From JAFDZV01 sp964455525 (GTDB taxonomy: Bacteria > Bacteroidota > Ignavibacteria > OLB7), in contig CAYVWR010000001.1 of NCBI GenBank assembly GCA_964455525.1, positions 1,054,001 to 1,118,000 on the forward strand: 64,000 nucleotides of DNA, given 5' to 3'. Position 1 is the first letter of the stretch, and every line of letters starts with the position of its first letter. Under the pieces are notes generated by a model, which saw only the letters and a program-made list of their open reading frames with translations, did not search any database and had not been told where the DNA came from. Both the position numbers and the translations under genes were made by a program. Below, one piece after another: positions 34,445 to 44,100 of the stretch.

Positions 34445-34519
34445 ATGCTACCCTCCGCATTATTATTCCTGAGCATTTCATTGGATCTGCTTTCCACCTC
34501 GACCATCCTCCTGAAAGAG

Positions 34520-34554
34520 CAATGGGCGCGCCCTTCTTCAGAGCACGCCCATTG
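34520..34554 (-). terminator. Hairpin downstream of 1006-aa cargo gene
   Basis: CAATGGGCG and CGCCCATTG form a perfect 9-bp stem, 31 nt after the stop codon, followed by CTCTTTC on the minus strand. Confidence 0.6.
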
Positions 34555-34584
34555 TTGATTACCATCGAGGTCAACTACACCGGC

Positions 34585-37500
34585 TTACTTCGCAATCACG
34601 ACCTGGCGAACCTGCGAGAAGCCGCTGGAGGTCGTCATCTTGTAGTAGTACACGCCGGCCGGGATACCATCGACCGAGAAGTCGACGGTCTGCTTGCCCT
34701 TGGCAGCACCCTTGAAGAGGGTGGCAACCTCGTTACCGAGCGTGCTATGGAGCGTGATCGTCACGCTCTGCTCGCCAGGAACGTTGAAGTCGAAATTGAC
34801 TCTGGAGGCGGCCGGGTTCGGGAACGCGGCGCCCAAGCTCATTTCGCTCGAAGCAACACCCGTGATCTTCACCGACTTGGTAGCGGCATTGAAGATCGTG
34901 ACCGTGCTCATCTCACCACGCTGGAACGAGCCGAGCACATCGCCGGTAACGGCGTCGGTGACGATGTAATCAGCATCGGCATTGCCAACCGTGAGAACCA
35001 CCGGATACTGAACACCGGTCAGGTTCACCACGCGCTCGGCGGCGATATCGGTCGAAGCGCTGACAAAACCATTGTTATCGAAGCGAACATCGAACATCTC
35101 GGTGCCAGGAACTGGCGGCAGCTCATAGCGGGAGTTGTTGATGCCCGCAGTGGTCTGACCGAAGTACAAGGTGCCGACCTTCTGAGCATCGTCGTTGATG
35201 CTGAGGCGGTTGAGCGACGTGTACGGGTAGTTGCTCGGGGCAACCTTGCCCAGATCAAGCTGGTTCGGAGGAGCGCTCAGGCGATAATAGCCGTCGCGAT
35301 CGACCTTCACCCAGTAACCATATCCTGGAACGATAAGCGATGCCTGCTCGTAACCACGATCGGTGATGTAGCGATAGACTTCACCGTTAAGGAACGGAGC
35401 TGGCTGGCTCGGGTTGAGCGGGCCGAAGCTCAGATACTGCGACTCGGTGGTCGTCATGACCGAGAGGCCACCGACGGTGTTCCAACCCTTGTAGACACGG
35501 ATCGAGAACGGCGAGACCAGCGGGTCCTCATGAATGCGGAGCACGCGGGTACCTGCAACCGTCGAATCGAGAACATCACCGTACTTCACGAAGTAACCAA
35601 CGCCAACCCGGACAGTGTCATCAAAGACATACTGGTTCTGGGTGAAGCGGGTCGGCTTGCCGGATGCGATGTTCGGGAACACCACACCGGAACGTGGGTC
35701 GGACGGAACAACCGGAAGCGACACCAGGTTCCAGCCGGTACGGATCTCCGGGAACTGAACAACCGACGGCACCGTATACTCGATGCAGAAGCCATTGATG
35801 TTCGGATCCTGGATCGTGAAGTAGCGACGGGTACCACCAAGCGAGGTGGCCTGGCGCATATTGGTGCTAAAGAACTGGCCGTTGATGTTATCGCGGACGA
35901 AGAGCTGCGCACCGTTCGGGAAGTCACGCGTATCGAACTCCACCACCACCGGGTAGTTCTGCGGAGCACCCGCGCTGAAGCGGACACAGTAGACCAGCGT
36001 TGTGTTGGTCTTGAAGTTGCGGATGTCCAGGCTCGACTCGCCGTTGGTTGCCGTCGGAGTTACGCCACGACCATCAAGCAGGCCGTTGAACAGAGGATCG
36101 GAGTTGAGCGACGGCGGGAAGAAACGGGCATAGAAGGTGCCCGGAGCCGGAGCCGTCGGAGCGCTGATCTCACCGAAGAGGACATCAGCCGTATCGGTTG
36201 CACCAACACCGGTGCCAAACGTCAGGTAGGTCGAGTCGGGGCGTGGGCCCGAGTTACGGAACAGGAGCTGAATGCCACGCGAACGGACCGACTCGATATC
36301 CGGATCAAGCCCGGTCTCAAGCGGGTTACGGTTGACGATCAGGACCACGCGCAGGCGGACAGCACTGTTGCTGGCCTCGGCAGAACGGATCGTGATATAA
36401 CCGATATAGATGCCAGGCGTCGGGTAGCCATCAGGGTTGCTGGTTGGCAGAAGCGACGGATTGGCGATCACATTGAGGTTGATCTGCGAGGTCGGAATCT
36501 CGCGGATGAACATGCCACGATCGCCAGGGGCGGTGCCACCACCGCCGACCTGCGACGGAATGTTGGTATCGACACGGAGCCACGGTGCATCGGTCTCGAT
36601 AGCCACGTTACGAAGGATCGCTCCCTGCACATTGTTGCGGATCAGCAGGTTACGGAAGATGTAATCCGTAGTACCGAACTGGGTCTGCAACGGATTGGTA
36701 AGCTCGAACAGCGAAGGATCGCCGCTGATAGAACGCACCTGACCAGCCGGGAAGAGATTGATCGTAGGACGGTTTGTGATCACCACCACGGACGCGCCGT
36801 AGTTGTTCGGATAGTTAACCGGGAACACCGGCGTCGGAGCGATCGCCTGCTGGTTACGCGGGTTCGGGTTGAATCCGCGAGCCACCATCGAGGGCGACAC
36901 CGATGCCGAGTTGATCGAGGTTGCCGGATAGTTATTGAACATCAGCGTATCGTTCGTCAGGATAACCTGATCACGGTTGCCGATGCCGCCACCGCCAAGC
37001 TGGGCCGTGCCGACGACCTCGAAGAGGACGTACATAAAGACCGCAGTATCGCGGTAGACCGGATCGGTGCTACCATCGGGGGCATCCGCACGAAGCGGAA
37101 GCGGCAGCGGAATCGAGGAGCTGCCGGTGATCATGATACGCTCACCGTTTGCTGCAGGAACACCGATGGTCGAACGCTTGTACGTCGAATCCTGATCGAT
37201 ATCCCAGCTCAGGTTGAAGTTCTTGGCAGCAACAGTCGTATCAGCGGGCAGAGGCCCACGCTTCTGTACGCCGATGGCGCGCAGCAACGTACGGTTGTAC
37301 TGGATCTTGAAGCGGAAGCTGTAGATCGGCTCCCCGGAAAGACCAGTGATCGGATTATACACCGAATCAAGAACGTTCTTGATGAAGACAGGCATCAGAA
37401 AATAGCGTGTCTCACCAGTGCCTGCCTCAGCAACGTATTGCGTATCCCGGGCGGTCACATCGTTGGCGCCGACCCGGAAGTTCTTTACTAACGTCAGGGT

Positions 37501-37605
37501 GGGGAGATACTTATACACCTGCGCCTGAGCACTGCCGGCGCATGCCAGCAGCACTGCCAGGACAGCAAGTGCCTTAAGTCCTCCGAACCAATAGCGTTTA
37601 CGCAT
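34585..37605 (-). CDS. Large secreted protein with T9SS sorting domain (1006 aa)
   Basis: GAAGGAG lies nine bases before ATG 37605. The protein has a signal peptide (1-28, SAQAQ). A cohesin/Ig-like N-terminal part (YSFRFKIQYNRTLLRAIG) follows, with several beta-sandwich segments with repeated RVVLIVNRNPLETG-like strands, and a region (ITDRGYEQASLIVPGYGYWVKVDRDGYY) similar to an adhesive domain. The C-terminal sorting domain has MSLGAAFPNPAASRVNFDFNV and IPAGVYYYKMTTSSGFSQVR ending VVIAK. Only 26 bp separate it from the preceding cargo gene, so the two are co-transcribed. A 989-codon antisense frame is a shadow. Confidence 0.85.
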   Translation of the reverse strand: MRKRYWFGGLKALAVLAVLLACAGSAQAQVYKYLPTLTLVKNFRVGANDVTARDTQYVAEAGTGETRYFLMPVFIKNVLDSVYNPITGLSGEPIYSFRFKIQYNRTLLRAIGVQKRGPLPADTTVAAKNFNLSWDIDQDSTYKRSTIGVPAANGERIMITGSSSIPLPLPLRADAPDGSTDPVYRDTAVFMYVLFEVVGTAQLGGGGIGNRDQVILTNDTLMFNNYPATSINSASVSPSMVARGFNPNPRNQQAIAPTPVFPVNYPNNYGASVVVITNRPTINLFPAGQVRSISGDPSLFELTNPLQTQFGTTDYIFRNLLIRNNVQGAILRNVAIETDAPWLRVDTNIPSQVGGGGTAPGDRGMFIREIPTSQINLNVIANPSLLPTSNPDGYPTPGIYIGYITIRSAEASNSAVRLRVVLIVNRNPLETGLDPDIESVRSRGIQLLFRNSGPRPDSTYLTFGTGVGATDTADVLFGEISAPTAPAPGTFYARFFPPSLNSDPLFNGLLDGRGVTPTATNGESSLDIRNFKTNTTLVYCVRFSAGAPQNYPVVVEFDTRDFPNGAQLFVRDNINGQFFSTNMRQATSLGGTRRYFTIQDPNINGFCIEYTVPSVVQFPEIRTGWNLVSLPVVPSDPRSGVVFPNIASGKPTRFTQNQYVFDDTVRVGVGYFVKYGDVLDSTVAGTRVLRIHEDPLVSPFSIRVYKGWNTVGGLSVMTTTESQYLSFGPLNPSQPAPFLNGEVYRYITDRGYEQASLIVPGYGYWVKVDRDGYYRLSAPPNQLDLGKVAPSNYPYTSLNRLSINDDAQKVGTLYFGQTTAGINNSRYELPPVPGTEMFDVRFDNNGFVSASTDIAAERVVNLTGVQYPVVLTVGNADADYIVTDAVTGDVLGSFQRGEMSTVTIFNAATKSVKITGVASSEMSLGAAFPNPAASRVNFDFNVPGEQSVTITLHSTLGNEVATLFKGAAKGKQTVDFSVDGIPAGVYYYKMTTSSGFSQVRQVVIAK

Positions 37606-37631
37606 GGATCGTATCTCCTTCTTTAGAGATG

Positions 37632-38873
37632 TTACTTTATAATTGTGAACTGCTTATAACCTATTCCATTCCGGTCGCGAAGCGCAACGAAATACGTTCC
37701 GCTTGGCGGAGGAATCTCAAATCGTACCCGTAGTGTCGAAGCATCGATCCTCTCCATCGGCTGTGTAGACAGCCGCCCGCCCCACATATCAACGATCATC
37801 ACCTCCACCACTGCCAGATCCTCTGCGATGATTGTCACCATCTCGCCCTGGGGCGATGGGATCAGCCGGATTGATTCCGAAGCCTTTCGCCAGTCATATC
37901 CGACAAAGGAAGTGCCTGTGTCTTTCTTCGAAATCGTCTCTCCGGAAACCTGGGCACTCTGGCGAACAAGCCTCCCAAGACACGATTCCCGATTAACGCT
38001 GAATCGATCCACGGTCAGGGTGCTCGCAAAAGCGCTGTCGTTTTTACGGCGGAGAACAATCTTGATCAACGCTCCCTCGGCGTTTAGATCGGTATCACTC
38101 TGAAACCGGCCTTCGATCGCATCGGGAGTTATCGATAGCTCCTTCACATTCCAGTTGACGGTACCAGCAAGCGTTCCGGTTTCGATCGTATCGGCAAATT
38201 CATAGTGGTTCGTATCGGCTTTGATCCCGAAACGAATCTCCTTGACCCGACGATCTCTGGTATTCTGAACGCTCAGGGTTATCGTATCGGCACGAAGCGT
38301 GTCGAACGACCCCGTTGTGCTGCTCAGAGTTGCTGTAAAGCCGGGCGTGGTATCACGCACAACTCGTACATAACCGGTATTGCCCAGATCGATCGGCGTA
38401 TAGCGGACGGAGCTTTCAAACGAGACGCTCAAAACCTGCACCCATCCATACAGACCATCTACCGTATCGGCAGCTTTGACCCTGCCCGAGAGATAGAACA
38501 ATGGCTTATCCGATCCCGTCGCTGGCTTTAGATTGGTATCCCCCATTTCAATGAACATCCACCCCGCCTCTTTATCCCTCGTCGCTGTCTTCCGGCTGAA
38601 TGTGTAGCCGATCGTTTCGCTGCTGGTAATCACCAGGTCATCGAACTCGATCGTCTGCACATCCCAGGCGAGATAAATTCTCGCTCCCACAAGGCTATCC
38701 TGTAGGGGAACATCCCCTATGCTCACTGGCATCAGGAACTCCTTCGGCCCACAGACGTTCAACCTCACCGTGTCCAGCAGCACCGTCAGTGAACGGCTCT
38801 GCTGGGCCGGAGTGACCGGGGAGAAGAGGCAGCTCATCACCGCCACAACTGCGATTGTCAACCAATAGCGCAT
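37632..38873 (-). CDS. Secreted protein with T9SS sorting domain (413 aa)
   Basis: I chose ATG 38873 because GGGGAGG lies five bases upstream. The signal peptide spans ~1-24 (SPVTPAQQ). The mature part contains two repeats of a cohesin-like beta-sandwich: LVGARIYLAWDVQTIEFDDL and VKEIRFGIKADTNHYEF. Each is followed by a strand-rich second half. The C-terminus (MVTIIAEDLAVVEVMIVDMWGG to YKQFTIIK) is a sorting domain with IPPPSGTYFVALRD. It is the middle gene of the cargo series. Confidence 0.78.
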   Translation of the reverse strand: MRYWLTIAVVAVMSCLFSPVTPAQQSRSLTVLLDTVRLNVCGPKEFLMPVSIGDVPLQDSLVGARIYLAWDVQTIEFDDLVITSSETIGYTFSRKTATRDKEAGWMFIEMGDTNLKPATGSDKPLFYLSGRVKAADTVDGLYGWVQVLSVSFESSVRYTPIDLGNTGYVRVVRDTTPGFTATLSSTTGSFDTLRADTITLSVQNTRDRRVKEIRFGIKADTNHYEFADTIETGTLAGTVNWNVKELSITPDAIEGRFQSDTDLNAEGALIKIVLRRKNDSAFASTLTVDRFSVNRESCLGRLVRQSAQVSGETISKKDTGTSFVGYDWRKASESIRLIPSPQGEMVTIIAEDLAVVEVMIVDMWGGRLSTQPMERIDASTLRVRFEIPPPSGTYFVALRDRNGIGYKQFTIIK

Positions 38874-38951
38874 ATATCCTCCCCGGCTATTCACTCACAT
38901 GATCTACATGGTACGATTCAGATCGAAGGTAATCCGCCGCGACGCGGCATC

Positions 38952-41015
38952 TTACTTGCGTACCTGCATCGAGATCGACCGGCTCTGGCCGGCGGCTTCG
39001 ATACGGCAGTAGTAGACACCGGCCTGTACCGGCATGCCGTAGTTGTCCAGGCCATTCCACTCGGCGGCATAGGAACCGGCTTTCACCGCGCCGCTGACGA
39101 GCGTCTTGACCTCGCGGCCGAGAACGTCGTACACACGGACGGCAACCGGGCCATCTGCCGGGACGGCATACCCGATGGAGGTGATGCCGTTCACCTGGAA
39201 CGGATTCGGAGCGTTCTGGGAAAGGCTCAGCGAGCTTGCATCGCCGGTGACCGCACCGTAGATGTTCAGCTTACGTACACCCTTGTCCTGCTCGCAGAAA
39301 CGGACGTTGTTGAAGGCCACATCGCCATTATCGTTGGCTTCCACCACGAGTGTTGCGATTACATCGTCCGGGCTGAAGTTACCAGCAGCAGCAAGAGCCA
39401 GGCTGCCTTCCGAGGCAATGGCTTCGACCCATGCGTTTTCCGTACGTGGCATCGTCTTCACTTCCAGGATGCGAGTGCCGTTAAGCGCCTCCATCGAAAG
39501 TCCGACAGCACCACTCTTGTAGCCGTTAAGAGTCACCGGGATCTCGATGCGGCGATCGCCGACGAGAGCACCGTTCGAGAGATTCACATCGCTGGCGATA
39601 GCGTTCGGAGCGAACTTGCCAGTGAATGCGGGAAGCGTATCCGGCAGCCACGGGAGCACCGGCAGCTTCGCTGCGAGATAGGTCATGATCAGACCGGCAT
39701 CAAACTCATCGGCATCGTAGAAGAAGCCGTTGAAGGTGTTGTCGGTCGGCTGCGGCGTATTCTCGTCCTCGCTCTTGAACGGCCACTCGACACGGTAGCG
39801 AATCAGACGGCCGTTAAAGCCTATCGAATCGCCCGTGCCATTGTAGTTCCTGCTTGAATAGTAGAAACGGCCGTTGTGATTGACGTCGCCGTGGTAACCA
39901 TGACGTCCGAAGGTCGAGTCGAACTCGACGTTGCGGGTGGCACGGTGACGAAGGATACGGATCACATCAAGGAACGTCACAAAACGACGCTGATCCTCGC
40001 GGATGAACTCGGGAATGGTAACATCGAGCTGCGTCAGATCCACATCGCCATCACCCCAGCCGTTGAGACGGCGTACACCGGTGCCGGTGAAGACAAAGGC
40101 CAGACCCGGATTGCCGGTCGGCGGCCACACACGGGTAAGGCGGCGGCTCTGTGCAGCGCTGTCCAGACGGAGACCACTCTCACGAAAGGCAACAGCATTG
40201 ATATAGGTTGTCTGACCATTCGGCACTGCCGGCTGATCCTCAATACCGATCGAGGCACCGCTTGTCTTGACAATCGAGCCAACGGTATCAGGAATCGGCA
40301 CAGGCGGACGTGGTCCGATAGCACCATAATGGAACTCGATGATGCCCTGGCGCGACGGCGCACCCGGAGCAGCTTCGATCAGCCATGCCTGGAACGAACC
40401 GACCGACGTGGCCTGTGCCTCGACGTTGTTGACCGGAGCGAACGGATCGTCCGGACGGGTCGGATCGAACTGATAGTTGATATTCATTGATTCCCACTCA
40501 ACGGCCAGGCGCGAACGGCCGGAGCCATCGGGTGGGAACAGTACGTAGCGAATCGTGCTGGGCGTATAATACCGACCCCTGGGATCGAACTCGTCGAAAC
40601 CGGGAGTACGCAGATAGTGATCGCCAAAGAACGGAGCCACCGTCAGGTTAGGACGGGTTCCATTGAACAGCGAGAACGGATCATCGGTAAGATATGCCCC
40701 AGGGTTCTGGAAGCTCATCCAACCGTTGACGCAAACGTAGAACTGTGTAAAGATCTGATCGTCATACTCGAACTCAAAACCGATCGGGAGAGGACCGGCA
40801 ACACCATTGTCCGGGTCGACGACTGAAGGAGCGAACAGATTTCTGAACTGACCGCGTGTGATCTGGACACCTTGATTAGTCAACGGCTGGTATTGCCGAG
40901 GCTCAATCGAAGGGCGGTACTCCTCCAAGATCTGCGCAACAGCTCCCTGGGACGTTGCCAGGGCAGCTAAGGCAACCCCTGCAACGGCTCCGAAGAATGT
41001 TCGACGCAGCTTCAT
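38952..41015 (-). CDS. Secreted protein with T9SS sorting domain (687 aa)
   Basis: AGGAGA precedes ATG 41015. A signal peptide (1-28, GAVAQ) precedes a domain with FEFEYDDQIFTQFYVCVNGWMSF and an FFGDHYLRTPG segment, similar to the NIDO/discoidin-like choice-of-anchor proteins. A dockerin-like stretch (GDVDLTQLDVTIPEF; GYHGDVNHNGRFYY) and a cohesin-like part with VGDRRIEIPVTLNGYKSG follow. The sorting domain has SLSQNAPNPFQVNG, VRVYDVLGREVKTLV and VQAGVYYCRIE, ending MQVRK. Cell-surface location is inferred from the sorting domain. Confidence 0.85.
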   Translation of the reverse strand: MKLRRTFFGAVAGVALAALATSQGAVAQILEEYRPSIEPRQYQPLTNQGVQITRGQFRNLFAPSVVDPDNGVAGPLPIGFEFEYDDQIFTQFYVCVNGWMSFQNPGAYLTDDPFSLFNGTRPNLTVAPFFGDHYLRTPGFDEFDPRGRYYTPSTIRYVLFPPDGSGRSRLAVEWESMNINYQFDPTRPDDPFAPVNNVEAQATSVGSFQAWLIEAAPGAPSRQGIIEFHYGAIGPRPPVPIPDTVGSIVKTSGASIGIEDQPAVPNGQTTYINAVAFRESGLRLDSAAQSRRLTRVWPPTGNPGLAFVFTGTGVRRLNGWGDGDVDLTQLDVTIPEFIREDQRRFVTFLDVIRILRHRATRNVEFDSTFGRHGYHGDVNHNGRFYYSSRNYNGTGDSIGFNGRLIRYRVEWPFKSEDENTPQPTDNTFNGFFYDADEFDAGLIMTYLAAKLPVLPWLPDTLPAFTGKFAPNAIASDVNLSNGALVGDRRIEIPVTLNGYKSGAVGLSMEALNGTRILEVKTMPRTENAWVEAIASEGSLALAAAGNFSPDDVIATLVVEANDNGDVAFNNVRFCEQDKGVRKLNIYGAVTGDASSLSLSQNAPNPFQVNGITSIGYAVPADGPVAVRVYDVLGREVKTLVSGAVKAGSYAAEWNGLDNYGMPVQAGVYYCRIEAAGQSRSISMQVRK

Positions 41016-41186
41016 ACTTTGTCTCCTGTTAGTGTATATCTCAACTGTATTGTTTGCTTTGTCATACTAGCTCTGCCACGCACCCTCTGGCCCTGTCTGC
41101 CCCGAGCTATCCCCCGATGATCCCGAAGGACCACCGGGAGACACGCTCACAACAGATTCAGGCAATCAGGCTCGGAGCCACGATCA

Positions 41187-44100
41187 TCACTTCACCAGCT
41201 TCATCTGGTTGGTCAGAACAGTCGAGCCAGCCGTCAGTCGGTAGATATAGTCGCCCGTAGCAACCGCCCTACCAGCCTCATCAAGGCCATTCCAGGTCAC
41301 CGTGTGGTGTCCAGGAGTAACCAGACCGTTGACCAGAGTCCGAACCAGCTTACCGTTCATGTCGAAGATTTCAAGCTTCATCGCACCGGTCTTCGGAGCG
41401 AAGTAGTTGAGGTCAGTCGACTTGGAGAACGGATTCGGGACGTTGTTGGAGAGCGTATAGCCACCAGCAACTGCGGTCGGATCGCTTACCACATCGGAGA
41501 GGCGATCGTACACGATCTTGAAGCCCTCTACGGTCGTCAGGTTGATCTGAACGGTCACGATATCACCAGCCACGCTGACGAGGATACCGGTACCGGCCGT
41601 GTAGGCGCCGGTCTTCATGTTCACGCGGAACAGACCGCTGTTGGTAACATCATCCCAGAACTGATCCTCGAAGTAGATGTCGCTTGGTGCGCGACGTGCA
41701 TCCGTCAGCGACCATGTGGCCACAACCGGATAGTTCGGGCTGCCACCTGGGAGGTTGCCGGCCTGGAAGGTGCCCTTCCAAGCGACCAGCGTACCCTGCT
41801 CGGCGGTCGGGATCGGCGGGAAGATATTCCGCAGCGTACCGTTGGTCGTGATAATCGTCCAACGCGAATCAAACACGTCACGCGGTGGCAGCGGCGGAAG
41901 CTCGAACTCGCAGTAGTTGGAGTCGAGATGCCCCTGATCGCCACTCTCTTCACCAGTGGTAGCACGATCGCCAATTCCGAAGACAAGCGTCTGGAAGGCA
42001 TTGTTGCCACTCTGGGTGTTCGTGTTGCGAATCGTGATCGGCATGCTGAAGACAACAGCCTCGCTCACCGTGATGTCGTAGGCAAGTTCGTCGGTACGTC
42101 CGCCAGCATCCGTCACACGGATACGAACGCGGAGCTTACCCTGCTGGTTCGGTGGAACCGTACCACGAATCTGCAGCTTTGCAGTATCGGCACGCGGGCC
42201 AACCAGTACCGACGGCTCAATCGTGAAGCCAGCAGGCTCGAGCACGGTGAGACGAAGGGTCTCGGTGAAGCGCGTACGACCGAGGTCGATATCCGTCACG
42301 AAGAGCGAATCCTCGTACGGCTTGCCCTGCTCCACGCACTGGATCGGCGGACGGCCGAACAGACGCGGGCGATGGTTTGTCGAGTCGACCTCGAGAATGT
42401 AGGTACGAACATCGGTCAGACCGAACTCGTCCTCGACCACAACGCTAACCGTGTCAGGACCACTGTTTGCAATGTCGCTCCGGCGTGGAGCATCATTCAG
42501 GCCTGGCGTGCCGTAGAGCAGACCCGAGTACGGGTTGACCTTCAGCCAGCTCGGCGTGGTCTTGAGAGCGTAGTACAGACCGGCCTCGAAATAGCAGCCG
42601 TCGCGGGCAACAAACGCCGTATCGGCATTGCTGGTGCGAAGGAGGCCGGTGCTGTCAAGCACCTGCGAACCGTTCTGGTACTGCGGCAGGTTCAGGTTAT
42701 CATCACGATAGATCAGCGTATAACGCAGACGCTGATTCAAGTTGAGATCACGAGCCTCGATCCGACGGGTCAGATCAAGAAGCTGCGGATTGTAGTCCTG
42801 ATCTTCCTTCGCATTCGGAAGCGTGGCAGGCTGGAGCTGCGGAGCAACGTTCACCTGTACACGCATGTCGCGCTTGTTCTGGCCGGTATGGCCGTCGTTT
42901 GCGACAATCGTGAAGACCGAGTCGAGATTGAAGACACTGTTGAACTGCCCCGGGTTACGAAGCAGGTTGATCGCTTCGAGCGAGTCGATACGGACACTGA
43001 CGTGGCCGGTACGGATAAGCGATGCGCCCTGATCTTCAACACCGGTAGTGTTACGGAGGTAACGATCGGCAAGCCAGATCGGACGGATATCCCGTACATC
43101 ATCCACACCCGTCGTATCGCCCGACGTATTGAGATATACACGATCGGTGAAGACAAAGCCATAGGTCGTGCGACCATAGCGGAAGTCCCAACCTTCGTTC
43201 TCTGCATCCGTATCCTCGTTCTCGTCGTCCGTATTAACATCGAAGTCAAAACGGAGCTTGTTCGTCAGGTTGGCAACCGGCAGACCCTCTCTGCCGCAAC
43301 GCTGTACGTCGGCAAGGAACACCGGAGGCGTATCCTGGACGAACAGACGCAGACGGTAGGAAGCCGTGGAAGCGCCACCAACGTCGATCGTATCCTGCTG
43401 GAGGTAACGAGCCGTGACCGGATCATACACCTGGCAGTTGAAGTACGGCGGGTACAGGAACAAGTAACGAGCGATCACGCTATCGGGCAGGCGGAGCGAG
43501 TCTGCCAGCGCCTTGAGCGAGTCGATCGTACGGATGCCTGGAGGATAGTTCGACACGCGAACCTCCAGAAGCTCGCCACCAGGAACAACGTCCGGGTTAT
43601 GCGGGGTACCATAGAAGCGGAGGAAGCCACGTGCGCTGTCACGCTTGCCAGTTGCCGACGGGTAGATGACGTCAGCCTTCAGCCACGATCCGAGACGAAC
43701 CACGCGTGGGTCGCTGGTCGGAACCTGGGTGCCGTTGGAGAACTCCCGGATCGGTGTCCACTCATAACGGAGCGCGGTGTAGCGGTCCGGATAGATAAGC
43801 GAGCGTGGATCGAAGAAGCCGTTGAGATCATTTGCGGTTACCTCAAAGATCCTCGAGGTATCAACACCACTGGTATCGCTTGCGTAGACCACATCCTCGG
43901 TGAGGAAGCGGGTGTTGCGGAGCTGTACCGGCGTCTTTGCCTCAAGCGAATCGCGCTGACCGAAGATCACCGGAGCGGCCACGCTGTTGCCCAGCGTGTC
44001 GATGACAAACTGCAAACCGGTTGCCCGTGCATTGTTCAACACCGGGATCAGCGAGTCCTGCGTGTTCCAGAGCATCGTACGGGAGATAACCCAGATGCGG

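Noticed and set aside
34522..37491. 989-codon open frame on the plus strand
   Set aside because: Antisense to the 1006-residue T9SS protein with Shine-Dalgarno, signal peptide and sorting domain. Composition is Arg/Asp/His-biased and repetitive, as expected for an antisense shadow.
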